Positions 12,171 through 20,029 are shown, numbered from the stretch's first letter. The stretch is 20,504 bases of DNA from an uncultured Bacilli bacterium (GCA_934162325.1 CAKPIH010000019.1:1-20504); one strand, 5' to 3'. Notes: generated by a model from the sequence alone, not told the origin. Program-made: numbers and translations.

Positions 12171-13883
12171 ATGAAGAAAAATAAAAGAGAAAATAATAAG
12201 AAAAAAAATATATTAAATATTATACTTTCAATAATAACAATAACATTTATAATATTTCTTAAAATAGTAAATATATTGCCAACACTATATTTCATAATAG
12301 TATCAGTAGTAATAATATTATTTACTATATTACTTCTAGTTCTAAATAAAAAGAAAAAAAAGATAGGTTATATACTAAGTATCATCATAATACTAATATA
12401 CTTATTATTATCATACTATTTAGGTATAACCAAAAACTACTTTAGTTCTTTTTCCAAAATACATTATAATGAAGACACATATTTAGTATTAGTAGATAAA
12501 GATTCACCATATGACAAAATAAAAGATTTAAGTAATAAAAGTATTGGTTATATAAATAGTGAATTAAAAGATATGAATAAAGTACTAGAAAAACTAGATA
12601 AAGAAGTAACTATGAATAAAGAAGAATATACTGATTATGATAAACTATTTAGCGATTTAAGTAACAATAATATTGATTCACTATTGATAGATGAAAGTTA
12701 CTATAATATAAAAGCAGAAGAAACCGGAACAGATAATTATAAAATAATATATAAAATAAAAATAAGAAGTTTAGTAAAAAGTGATACCAAGGAAGTTGAT
12801 ATAACTAAAGATCCATTTACTATTTACATAAGTGGTATTGACACCTACGGTAATATTGAAACAGTATCACGTAGTGATGTAAATATATTACTAACTGTCA
12901 ACCCAACAACTAAGCAAGTACTATTAACATCAATACCAAGAGATAGTTATGTTCAGCTAGCGGGTACAAAAGGTTATAAAGATAAACTTACACATGCTGG
13001 AAACTATGGTGTAAACATGTCAATTGATACTATTAAAAATTTGCTAAATATTGACATAAATTATTATATTAGAGTAAACTTCTCAACAGTAGAAAAAATA
13101 ATAGACTCCCTTAGAGGAGTAGATGTTTATTCAGAATACTCATTCGTATCATACATAGATAACTATAAATTCTATAAAGGATATAACCATATGAATGGCA
13201 AGCAAGCATTAGCTTTTTCTAGAGAAAGAAAAACATTACCTGGTGGTGATATAGATCGTGGAAGAAACCAAGAAGCCGTAATTGAAGCCATAATTAGAAA
13301 AGCCACTAGTAGTGAAGTAATTTACAACTACCCAACTATTCTTAAAAATACTAAAAATACTTTCCAAACAAATCTAACTGATAAAGATATAACTAGCCTA
13401 ATAAAAAAAGAACTTACTAATTTAGGAGGATGGAATGTAACATCAAATATTATAACAGGAGAAGGAAAATTAGATTATACATATTCTTATCCAACCCAAA
13501 AATTATACGTTATGAATATAAATAATGAAAGCTTAAATAAAGCTATCAATTTAATAAATAAAGTAATAAATGGTGATAAGTTAGATAGTTCTTATGGCCA
13601 GCCAGGAAACATTAAAAATCCAGATAAAGTAATAGTTACAGAACCTAGTCAAAATAGTGAAGAATCAAAAGATGATAATAAAAATAATGATACAAAAGAT
13701 AATGTAACTGATAATACTAAAGACCCACTAGAGGATATCTTACCAGATGATGATAAAAGCAAAAATAATAATGATAACCCTAGTGATGACAATAACAAAG
13801 ATAATAATGAAGAAAACAATGATCAAAAAGATGATAATCTTAAAGATATCTTACCAAATGAAGAAGAAGCAAACAACCCATAA
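12171..13883 (+). CDS. LytR-CpsA-Psr (LCP) family protein with extra solute-binding-like domain
   Basis: LCP proteins attach teichoic acids or capsule to peptidoglycan outside the membrane. The 570-residue protein has a basic N-terminus and three membrane helices (about 13-31, 36-58, 65-85). An accessory domain (about 100-205) has features of a type-3 solute-binding fold: LVDKDSPYDKIKDLSNKSIGY and YDKLFSDLSNNNIDSLLID. The LCP domain (about 213-380) shows FTIYISGIDTYG, SRSDVNILLTVNP, SIPRDSYV, and the RERKTLPGGDIDRGRNQ block with the phosphate-binding arginines. A Ser/Asn/Asp-rich tail (after about 475) is probably disordered and repeats DILP. The ATG at 12171 follows GAAGGA; a GTG at 12138 lies inside the preceding hairpin and is rejected. 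Confidence 0.92.
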   Translation: MKKNKRENNKKKNILNIILSIITITFIIFLKIVNILPTLYFIIVSVVIILFTILLLVLNKKKKKIGYILSIIIILIYLLLSYYLGITKNYFSSFSKIHYNEDTYLVLVDKDSPYDKIKDLSNKSIGYINSELKDMNKVLEKLDKEVTMNKEEYTDYDKLFSDLSNNNIDSLLIDESYYNIKAEETGTDNYKIIYKIKIRSLVKSDTKEVDITKDPFTIYISGIDTYGNIETVSRSDVNILLTVNPTTKQVLLTSIPRDSYVQLAGTKGYKDKLTHAGNYGVNMSIDTIKNLLNIDINYYIRVNFSTVEKIIDSLRGVDVYSEYSFVSYIDNYKFYKGYNHMNGKQALAFSRERKTLPGGDIDRGRNQEAVIEAIIRKATSSEVIYNYPTILKNTKNTFQTNLTDKDITSLIKKELTNLGGWNVTSNIITGEGKLDYTYSYPTQKLYVMNINNESLNKAINLINKVINGDKLDSSYGQPGNIKNPDKVIVTEPSQNSEESKDDNKNNDTKDNVTDNTKDPLEDILPDDDKSKNNNDNPSDDNNKDNNEENNDQKDDNLKDILPNEEEANNP

Positions 13884-13895
13884 TTTGCTTTTTTT
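13867..13895 (+). terminator. Terminator of the LCP gene
   Basis: A 7-bp AAGCAAA/TTTGCTT stem (13867-13873 with 13884-13890) is followed by five T; the stop codon lies in the loop. Confidence 0.75.
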
Positions 13896-13931
13896 CACAT
13901 CTTATGATAAAATTATTTCGGTGAGAAAATT

Positions 13932-14513
13932 ATGAAAATTAATACAATCGAATTAATAATATCAGCAGTACGTGAAAGTCAGTACCCTACAGATCAAAAA
14001 AAAGAATTCCTACTTGTAGGAAGAAGTAATGTTGGTAAAAGTAGTTTTATTAATTCAATAATCAATAGAAAGAACTATGCAAGAACATCTGCTACGCCTG
14101 GGAAAACTCAAACATTAAACTTCTATAAAATAAATGATGAATTCTATCTAGTAGATGCCCCAGGATATGGTTTTGCTAAAGTAAGAAACTCTTTAAAGAA
14201 AAAATTTGGTCTAATAATAGAAAACTATTTAAAATCAAGAAGTAATCTTCAAATGGTCTTCTTACTAATAGATTTTCGTCACAAGCCAACTGAAGATGAT
14301 GTTTTAATGTACAATTATTTAAAATACTACAACATACCAGTAACAGTAGTATGTACAAAAGTAGACAAAGTGTCAAAAAACAATCATCAAAAAAACAAAA
14401 ATGTTATTGTTAAAGAATTAAACCTAAATAATGAAAATGATATTATATTATTTTCTAGTATAACAAAAACAGGTAAAAATGAAGTATATGATGAAATAGA
14501 GAAATATCTATAA
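13932..14513 (+). CDS. ysxC: Ribosome biogenesis GTPase YsxC/EngB
   Basis: This GTPase is needed for assembly of the 50S subunit. The 193-residue length is normal. Nucleotide-binding motifs are complete: G1 GRSNVGKSS (30-38), the TPGKTQTLNFY switch (55-65), G3 DAPGYG (75-80), G4 TKVDK (142-146) and G5 SSITKTG (175-181). DAPGYGFAKV is the EngB hallmark. A GGTGAG site lies 6 nt before the ATG. A TATGAT sequence at 13903-13908 may be its -10 box. It is close to der, a second 50S-assembly GTPase, with an orphan gene between them. The often adjacent lon and clpX genes are not found in this window. Confidence 0.96.
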   Translation: MKINTIELIISAVRESQYPTDQKKEFLLVGRSNVGKSSFINSIINRKNYARTSATPGKTQTLNFYKINDEFYLVDAPGYGFAKVRNSLKKKFGLIIENYLKSRSNLQMVFLLIDFRHKPTEDDVLMYNYLKYYNIPVTVVCTKVDKVSKNNHQKNKNVIVKELNLNNENDIILFSSITKTGKNEVYDEIEKYL

Positions 14514-14545
14514 TAGAGTTCCCCTTTTCATCTTTTTTCATAAAT

Positions 14546-14551
14546 TATAAT
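14546..14551 (+). promoter_or_regulatory. Candidate -10 box for the orphan gene at 14563
   Basis: A perfect TATAAT lies 11 bp before the ATG, leaving a very short leader that just includes GGAAGTG. The -35 region is C/T-rich and not convincing. Confidence 0.45.
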
Positions 14552-14562
14552 GGAAGTGAAAT

Positions 14563-15024
14563 ATGATAATATCGCAAATAAGTAAAGATAACTATCAAAT
14601 AAAACTACCAAGTAAAATAATAAATATTTATGACCATACTGAAATACAAAATATAACTAAAAGAGTAATTAAAAGAATAAACAAACATAACAAACTATAC
14701 GGTCTAGCCATATTAGAAATATATCAAGATATAAACTATGGCACAATAATAGAAATAAAGAATATCAAAAAAATCTTTTCTTCTAAAGATGAACTAGAAA
14801 TAAAAATAACTATTCATACTGATACCCCATTTCTTTATAAAATAGACTATTTTGATATAACCAAAAATAACAAAGATAATATTTATTATTACCAAAATAA
14901 TTTTTACTTAGAATTAAATAAACCTATAAATAAAAGAAAATACCTAGATATTTTAGAAAAATCAGAAATACTATATAATGACACTTATAAAGTAATAAAT
15001 GAAGGACTAAAAATAAAAGTATAG
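14563..15024 (+). CDS. Hypothetical protein of unknown family
   Basis: I do not recognise this 153-residue protein. It is soluble, with no signal peptide, membrane helix or catalytic motif that I can name. It is rich in Ile, Asn, Lys and Tyr, with predicted alternating strands such as LYGLAILEIYQDINYGTIIEIKNI and LEIKITIHTDTPFLYKIDYF, compatible with a small alpha/beta fold. A GGAAGTG site 5 nt before the ATG and codon use like its neighbours support translation. It lies between ysxC and der, on the same strand, 49 bp from each, so a link to ribosome assembly is possible but only positional. Confidence 0.65.
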   Translation: MIISQISKDNYQIKLPSKIINIYDHTEIQNITKRVIKRINKHNKLYGLAILEIYQDINYGTIIEIKNIKKIFSSKDELEIKITIHTDTPFLYKIDYFDITKNNKDNIYYYQNNFYLELNKPINKRKYLDILEKSEILYNDTYKVINEGLKIKV

Positions 15025-15041
15025 TATTTTTTTTTATTTTC

Positions 15042-15050
15042 TGATATAAT
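15042..15050 (+). promoter_or_regulatory. Extended -10 promoter for der
   Basis: TGATATAAT is a TGn extended -10 with a perfect TATAAT (15045-15050), 22 bp before the ATG. Confidence 0.65.
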
Positions 15051-15072
15051 ACTAAACGAAGAGGTGATTTAC

Positions 15073-16383
15073 ATGAAAGTGCCATCAGTAGCAATAGTCG
15101 GAAGACCTAATGTTGGTAAATCAACAATATTTAATAAATTAATCGGAAAAAAAGTTTCCATAATTGAAGACACTCCTGGAGTAACTAGAGATAGAATCTA
15201 TGGAACTGTAACTCATAATAACTACAAATTTCATTTAATCGATACTGGCGGAATAGATGTATCTGAAGAAGATTTCAATGATGAAATAATAATCCAAGCA
15301 AATATAGCTATTGAAGAAGCAGAAATAATATTATTCGTCGTAGATGGATTAGAAGAATTAAATCAAAACGATTATGTTATAAGAGATATACTAATGAAAT
15401 CAGGAAAAAGAGTAATAGTAGTAGTTAATAAATTAGATAATGTTAAAAGAGAAGAAAATATTTATAACTACTACGAACTTGGTTTTGAAGAAGTATTACC
15501 AGTAAGTGGTGAGCATTCCCTAGGATTATCTGATTTACTAGATAGTATTACCAAAGACTTTAATGAAATGACTGAAGAGGAAGAACCAGATGACCGCATA
15601 AAATTCTGTTTAATAGGAAGACCAAATGTTGGAAAAAGTAGTTTAGTAAATGCTCTACTAAATGAAGAAAAAGTTATTGTATCCCCAATAGCGGGAACTA
15701 CAAGAGATGCTATCGATACCGAGTTTACTTATAATAAAAAGAAATATGTTGCTATCGATACAGCGGGTATTAGAAAAAGTGGTAAAATATTTGAAAGAAT
15801 AGAAAAATATTCTGTACTAAGGTCAATGAAAGCAATTGAAAGAAGTGATGTCTGCCTTCTAGTAATAAACGCTGAAGAAGGAATAATTGAACACGATAAA
15901 CATATCGCAAGTTATGCTCTTGAAGAAGGAAAACCAATTGTAATAGTAGTTAATAAATGGGATACTGTAAATGATAAGAATGATGTAGCAGCCTTTACTA
16001 AACTTGTAAGAGCAGAATTCAAATTCCTATCTTATGCTAAAGTAACATTTGTATCAGCATTAACTAAGAAAAGAATTTTTACTATCATGCCAGAAATAGA
16101 TAAAGCATATGAAAATTCACATCGTGAAATAAAAACAAGTGTTTTAAATGAAGTAATAAGAGATGCAGTAATGATGAAAGCACCACCTTCATATAAAGGT
16201 AAAAGATTAAAAATATCCTTTGCCCAGCAGACAGGAACAGTTCCTCCAAAATTCACTTTATTTGTAAATAGTAATAAATTAATACACTTCTCATATGAGA
16301 GATATCTAGAAAACAAATTAAGAGAAAATTTTGACTTTGAAGGAACGCCAATAAAATTAGAATACAAAAATAAAAACGATTAA
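15073..16383 (+). CDS. der: Ribosome biogenesis GTPase Der (EngA)
   Basis: Der is a double-GTPase needed for late 50S assembly. The start at 15073, 6 nt after GAGGTG, gives 436 residues, the typical length; a GTG at 15064 overlaps that site. GTPase domain 1: GRPNVGKS (10-17), DTPGVTRDR switch, DTGG (57-60), NKLD (119-122). Domain 2: GRPNVGKSS (182-190), IAGTTRDAIDT, DTAG (229-232), NKWD (294-297). The C-terminal KH-like domain (about 350-436) has MKAPPSYKGKRLKI and PPKFTLFVN. A terminator hairpin containing the next gene's promoter follows. In B. subtilis der also lies a few genes upstream of spoIVA and hbs. Confidence 0.98.
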   Translation: MKVPSVAIVGRPNVGKSTIFNKLIGKKVSIIEDTPGVTRDRIYGTVTHNNYKFHLIDTGGIDVSEEDFNDEIIIQANIAIEEAEIILFVVDGLEELNQNDYVIRDILMKSGKRVIVVVNKLDNVKREENIYNYYELGFEEVLPVSGEHSLGLSDLLDSITKDFNEMTEEEEPDDRIKFCLIGRPNVGKSSLVNALLNEEKVIVSPIAGTTRDAIDTEFTYNKKKYVAIDTAGIRKSGKIFERIEKYSVLRSMKAIERSDVCLLVINAEEGIIEHDKHIASYALEEGKPIVIVVNKWDTVNDKNDVAAFTKLVRAEFKFLSYAKVTFVSALTKKRIFTIMPEIDKAYENSHREIKTSVLNEVIRDAVMMKAPPSYKGKRLKISFAQQTGTVPPKFTLFVNSNKLIHFSYERYLENKLRENFDFEGTPIKLEYKNKND

Positions 16384-16413
16384 TTAACAAAAAAGAATCT
16401 CCTAACATATAAT
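16384..16413 (+). promoter_or_regulatory. Candidate promoter of the SpoVIF-like gene, embedded in the der terminator
   Basis: TTAACA (16384-16389) and a perfect TATAAT (16408-16413) are spaced by 18 bp. The -10 lies in the loop of the der terminator hairpin. The same bases can be read as CATATAAT (16406-16413), close to the sigma-E -10 CATACAnT, but no sigma-E -35 is seen at the right distance. Confidence 0.5.
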
Positions 16414-16430
16414 GTACTAGGAGGTTTTTT
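16396..16430 (+). terminator. Terminator after der, overlapping the next ribosome site
   Basis: A 9-bp stem (AATCTCCTA 16396-16404 with TAGGAGGTT 16418-16426, one T-G pair) is followed by a T-run. The right arm contains the AGGAGG ribosome site (16419-16424) of the next gene, 6 nt before its ATG, so read-through transcripts would hide that site. Confidence 0.8.
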
Positions 16431-16676
16431 ATGTTTTCAGATAATTTTTTTAAAAAAGTAGAAAAGAAAACTAATGTAAATAAAGAAACAATACTTTCTT
16501 TAGCGGATAAATTACAAAAAGGAAATATGAAAGATGAGACAACTTTAAAAGAAGTAATAAATGACTTAGCTAAAATGACAGGTAGAGAGGTATCTAAAGA
16601 AAAAGAAGAAAAAATAATAAGTACTATCTTAAATGACAATGTACCAAAAAATTTAGATAAATTCTTAGATAAATGA
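16431..16676 (+). CDS. SpoVIF-like (stage VI sporulation protein F family) small protein
   Basis: The 81-residue protein resembles the SpoVIF family in length and in motifs as I recall them: FFKKVEKKTNVNKETILSLADKLQ, then MKDETTLKEVINDLAKMTGREVSKEKEEKIISTI. It is helical and charged, with no signal or membrane segment. In Bacillus SpoVIF is a mother-cell protein needed for spore coat maturation. Its position between der and spoIVA parallels the small B. subtilis gene yphE between der and spoIVA. The stop codon TGA overlaps the ATG of the next gene (ATGA). Related short proteins occur outside confirmed spore formers, so the gene alone does not prove sporulation. Confidence 0.65.
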   Translation: MFSDNFFKKVEKKTNVNKETILSLADKLQKGNMKDETTLKEVINDLAKMTGREVSKEKEEKIISTILNDNVPKNLDKFLDK

Positions 16677-17299
16677 GTAATCTAACTATTGGCCTTGTAG
16701 CAAGAGATGATAAAATAAATGATACTCTAGTACAAATAGTAACTAAAAATAATTTAAAATATTTACATAACAAATGTAACTATATAGGCATCCTAAACTA
16801 TGATAATTCTTTATTAAATACTAATATCTTATCTCTATGTGATGGTATTATCTTTCAAGGTGGAAGTGATATATACCACTATCATTTTCAAATACTAAAT
16901 TATGCCATAAATAATAATATCCCAGTACTAGGAATATGCATGGGACATCAAATAATAGGTCTCTATAGTCAAAACACCACCAATGATAAAGCATTAATAA
17001 AAATACCAAATCACAATAGCAAAGATAAAACACATGACATAAAAATAAAACCAAATACCATTCTCTATAAAATATTTGGCCCCACCCTAACAGTAAATTC
17101 AAGACATAATGAAGCATTATCTAAAGTAAATTATCCCTTTAAAGTATCAGCAGTATCTAAAGATAATGTGATTGAAGGTATCGAATATATAGATGATAAT
17201 CACTTCGTATTAGGAGTTCAATTTCATCCAGAAGATTTAGATAATACCGAAAACTTATATAACTATTTTTTAAAAGAAGTATTGAAAAGAAAAAAATAA
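16673..17299 (+). CDS. Class I glutamine amidotransferase-like hydrolase (peptidase C26 type)
   Basis: The 208-residue protein has a stand-alone GATase1 fold. It shows IIFQGGSDIYHY (59-70), the nucleophile elbow GICMGHQ with C89, VNSRHNEAL (141-149) and the catalytic VQFHPE with H185 and E187. The G-G-S-D and S-R-H-N segments place it near gamma-glutamyl hydrolases of the PuuD/C26 group, though it is 30-40 residues shorter than most. The substrate is unknown; gamma-glutamyl compounds or cell-wall peptides are possibilities. It overlaps the SpoVIF-like gene by 4 bases and has no own ribosome site, so translation must be coupled. This ties it to the sporulation block, where B. subtilis has yphF (inference). 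Confidence 0.85.
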   Translation: MSNLTIGLVARDDKINDTLVQIVTKNNLKYLHNKCNYIGILNYDNSLLNTNILSLCDGIIFQGGSDIYHYHFQILNYAINNNIPVLGICMGHQIIGLYSQNTTNDKALIKIPNHNSKDKTHDIKIKPNTILYKIFGPTLTVNSRHNEALSKVNYPFKVSAVSKDNVIEGIEYIDDNHFVLGVQFHPEDLDNTENLYNYFLKEVLKRKK

Positions 17300-17313
17300 T
17301 TCTTTTCTTTTTT
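17284..17313 (+). terminator. Terminator of the SpoVIF-like/amidotransferase operon
   Basis: An 8-bp GAAAAGAA/TTCTTTTC stem (17284-17291 with 17300-17307) with an 8-nt loop is followed by six T; it overlaps the gene's last codons. Confidence 0.75.
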
Positions 17314-17340
17314 CATATTTATAAATAAATAACATATAGT
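17313..17340 (+). promoter_or_regulatory. Sigma-E-like promoter for spoIVA
   Basis: TCATATT (17313-17319) matches the sigma-E -35 consensus (G/T)(A/C)ATATT fully. After 13 bp, CATATAGT (17333-17340) matches the -10 consensus CATACAnT with one change. It lies 30 bp before the spoIVA start, and spoIVA is a known sigma-E gene in Bacillus. No sigma-A promoter is evident here. Confidence 0.7.
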
Positions 17341-17369
17341 TTAGTGATAAAAAGAAAAGAGGTATGTTA

Positions 17370-18839
17370 ATGGAAAAAATAGAAGTTATAAAAAGTATTG
17401 GTAAAAGAACAGGAGGAGATATCTATCTAGGTGTAGTAGGAGCAGTAAGAACAGGAAAATCAACTTTCATAAGAAAGTTTATGGAAAATTTAGTAATACC
17501 TAATATTGAAGATGAATACGAAAGAAAAAGATGTTTGGACGAATTACCACAAGCCGCTGCGGGTAAAACAATAATGACAACAGAACCAAAATTCGTTCCC
17601 GCTACTGCTGCCAAAATAAAAGTAGAAGATTTTAGTGCTAATATAAGAATGATTGACTGTGTAGGCTATGTAGTAAAAGCCGCTAAAGGATATGAAGACG
17701 AAAATGGACCACGTTTAGTAATGACCCCATGGTATAGTGAACCAATTCCTTTTACTGAAGCCGCTGAAATAGGAACAGAAAAAGTAATAAAAGAACACTC
17801 CACCATTGGAATAGTAGTAACAACTGATGGTTCCATTGGAGACATTCCAAGAAGTGAATATGTTGAAGCAGAAAAAACAGTAATTGAAGAATTAAATGCT
17901 GTTGGTAAACCATATATAGTATTATTAAATAGTGTTCATCCAATGTTACCAGATACCGAAGCACTAGCAGAAAAACTAAAAGAAGAATATAATGTCCCCG
18001 TAATGCCAATAAGTATTGAAGCAATGCAAGAAAGAGATATGTATAATATTCTAAAAGAAGCCCTATATGAATTTCCAATAGAACAAATAAAAGTAAATAT
18101 GCCAGAATGGATAGCCATACTAGCACCAGACCATTATCTAAAGAAAGAATATATAGCCAAAATAAAAGAAGCCATAACCGAAGTAAACAAATTAAAAGAT
18201 ATAGATAAAATAAATAACAATTTTACTGAATCAGAATATATAGCCAAATCATATATATCCGAAGTTGATCCTTCAACAGGAGAGGTAACCATAAATTTAG
18301 AAGCACCACAAGGACTATATAGTAAAATATTAAATGACATCATGGGTATTTCAGTATCATCTAAAGCTGAATTGTTATCACTATTCCAAGAATTAAATAT
18401 TGCTAGACGTGAATATAATCAAATAAAATCAGCTCTAAAAATGGTAAAACAAACAGGTTACGGAATCGCTTCCCCTACTCTAGATGATATGAAATTAGAT
18501 AAACCAGAAATAATTAAACAAGGTTCTCGTTATGGAATTAAACTAAAAGCCAAAGCATCATCAATTCATATGATAAAAGTAGATGTCGAAAGCACCTTTG
18601 AACCAATAATAGGAAGTGAATTACAAAGTAAAGAACTAATAAACTATCTAACTGAAAATAAAGAAGGAACAGATATTTGGAAAAGTGAAATATTTGGTCG
18701 CAGTTTAGATGTTATAGTTCAAGAAGGAATTCAAGCCAAACTATCAATGATGCCAGACAATGTAAGATATAAACTATGTCAAACACTAACTAAAATAATC
18801 AATAAAGGTTCATCAAATATGATAGCCATAGTATTATAA
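17370..18839 (+). CDS. spoIVA: Stage IV sporulation protein A (spore coat/cortex morphogenetic ATPase)
   Basis: SpoIVA polymerises on the forespore surface with ATP hydrolysis and forms the coat basement layer. The 489-residue protein matches the Bacillus protein over its whole length. It has RTGGDIYLGVVGAVRTGKSTF with the Walker A K30, DELPQAAAGKTIMTTEPKFVP, MIDCVGY (94-100), GYEDENGPRLVMTPWYSEPIPF, EHSTIGIVVTTDGSIGDI, ALKMVKQTGYGIASPTLDDM and the end NMIAIVL, the C-terminus that in Bacillus interacts with SpoVM. No motif is broken. The ATG at 17370 lies 6 nt after AGAGGT; an ATG 6 bases upstream abuts that site. The gene stands alone behind a sigma-E-like promoter, with a shared terminator at its end. 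Confidence 0.98.
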   Translation: MEKIEVIKSIGKRTGGDIYLGVVGAVRTGKSTFIRKFMENLVIPNIEDEYERKRCLDELPQAAAGKTIMTTEPKFVPATAAKIKVEDFSANIRMIDCVGYVVKAAKGYEDENGPRLVMTPWYSEPIPFTEAAEIGTEKVIKEHSTIGIVVTTDGSIGDIPRSEYVEAEKTVIEELNAVGKPYIVLLNSVHPMLPDTEALAEKLKEEYNVPVMPISIEAMQERDMYNILKEALYEFPIEQIKVNMPEWIAILAPDHYLKKEYIAKIKEAITEVNKLKDIDKINNNFTESEYIAKSYISEVDPSTGEVTINLEAPQGLYSKILNDIMGISVSSKAELLSLFQELNIARREYNQIKSALKMVKQTGYGIASPTLDDMKLDKPEIIKQGSRYGIKLKAKASSIHMIKVDVESTFEPIIGSELQSKELINYLTENKEGTDIWKSEIFGRSLDVIVQEGIQAKLSMMPDNVRYKLCQTLTKIINKGSSNMIAIVL

Positions 18840-18868
18840 AAAGACTTAACAATCAAGTTAAGCCTTTT
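18838..18868. terminator. Bidirectional terminator between spoIVA and the AI-2E transporter gene
   Basis: A CTTAAC/GTTAAG stem (18845-18850 with 18857-18862) extends past one mismatch into an A/T stem, with T-runs on both sides. It serves spoIVA on the plus strand and overlaps the last codons of the convergent gene on the minus strand. Confidence 0.85.
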
Positions 18869-20000
18869 CTTTTACTTTAGTAACAATCTTATTACTCTTA
18901 AGTCTATCATTTACCATCTTAGTAAATAAAGCATATAATAAAGAACATAATGGTGTAGCAATAAGCATGCCAAGTATTCCACCAATACTACCACCAACAG
19001 TAACCGATAGAAGAACCCACATACCAGGAAGTCCAATACTCTTACCAACAACTCTAGGATATATCAAGTTACCTTCAATTTGTTGAAGAACAATAATAAA
19101 TACCACGAATAGGATAGCTTTAACAGGACTAACCATCATAATAAGAATAAATCCAATCGCCGTACCAATAAATGCTCCAAAGATAGGTATCAAAGCCGTA
19201 AATCCAAGTAACACTCCGATAGTGGAAGCATATGGGAATCTAAATATAAGCATACCCACAAATACCAAACTACCAAAAATTAAAGCCTCTAAACATTGTC
19301 CAGTGACAAAGTTAGAAAAAGTTTTATTAGCAAGAGTACCAACTGTATTAATCTTATTAATAGTTTTAGGTTTTAAATAAGCTCTCATTATCTTATTAAT
19401 CTGTCTACTAAGAGTCTCTTTTTGGGCAATCATATAAATAGCAAATACCAAAGTAATAATGCCTTTACTAATAATATTAATAACCGAAGTAGCAACCTCA
19501 GTAGTAACGGTAATAACATCCTTAGAATTACCCTTAATATAATCAGTAATAACTTTACCAAAATTATCTAAGTATTCACCAACCTTGTTAACAGTAGACT
19601 CATCAATATCAAACTTATTCAAAATACCAATAATGTCCTCCTTATAAGCAGGAAGTGTATCAGTAAATAAAGAAGCTGAATTCTTAAGTTGTGGAATAAG
19701 TAAATTCATAACAAAGAAAATTGTTAAAAATACCAATATCAAACTAAGTGTAATACATAGCGGTCTTTTAATCTTATTCCAAATCTTACTAGGTTTAATC
19801 TTACCAAAAATTTTCTTTTCAATAAAATTATTCAAAACATTAAGTACAAACGCAAGAATAATACCAAGTAAGAATGGTGAAAAAATACTAATAATCTTTC
19901 CTAAAAAAGCAATAATTTTACTAAAATTAACCAAAGCAAATATAACAAGAGCAATATAACTAATAATTATAATAATATCCTTTCTTGTTTTATCCTTCAT
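18858..20000 (-). CDS. AI-2E family (YtvI/YhhT-like) transporter or permease
   Basis: The 380-residue protein is very hydrophobic with about eight membrane helices. It shows the AI-2E family pattern: N-terminal helices, a soluble central segment (about 95-165, LPAYKEDIIGILNKF to IKGNSKDV), then VFAIYMIAQKETLSRQI, PYASTIGVLLGFTALIPIFGAFIG, QQIEGNLIYPRVVGKSIGLPGMWVLLSV and GGILGMLIATPLCSLLYALF. Family members export small molecules or ions; only a few are tested, so the substrate is open. YtvI of this family is linked to sporulation in Bacillus, but many paralogues are not. The ATG at 20000 lies 8 nt after GAGGGGAG; an upstream TTG overlaps that site. It is convergent to spoIVA and divergent from hup. 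Confidence 0.92.
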   Translation of the reverse strand: MKDKTRKDIIIIISYIALVIFALVNFSKIIAFLGKIISIFSPFLLGIILAFVLNVLNNFIEKKIFGKIKPSKIWNKIKRPLCITLSLILVFLTIFFVMNLLIPQLKNSASLFTDTLPAYKEDIIGILNKFDIDESTVNKVGEYLDNFGKVITDYIKGNSKDVITVTTEVATSVINIISKGIITLVFAIYMIAQKETLSRQINKIMRAYLKPKTINKINTVGTLANKTFSNFVTGQCLEALIFGSLVFVGMLIFRFPYASTIGVLLGFTALIPIFGAFIGTAIGFILIMMVSPVKAILFVVFIIVLQQIEGNLIYPRVVGKSIGLPGMWVLLSVTVGGSIGGILGMLIATPLCSLLYALFTKMVNDRLKSNKIVTKVKEKA

Positions 20001-20029
20001 ACTAACATCTCCCCTCAAAAAACAGCCTT

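Noticed and set aside
16253..16639. Minus-strand frame of 128 codons across the der end and SpoVIF-like gene
   Set aside because: Crosses two real genes and a terminator in antisense, with no start signal.
16674..16676. Possible use of TGA as Trp, as in mollicutes
   Set aside because: TGA ends the SpoVIF-like gene in an ATGA overlap, and Trp codons in conserved positions (SecE, NusG, SpoIVA) are TGG.
17752..18126. Leu-rich open frame opposite spoIVA (124 codons)
   Set aside because: Antisense shadow of a strongly conserved gene; apparent membrane character results from reverse-reading AT-rich codons.
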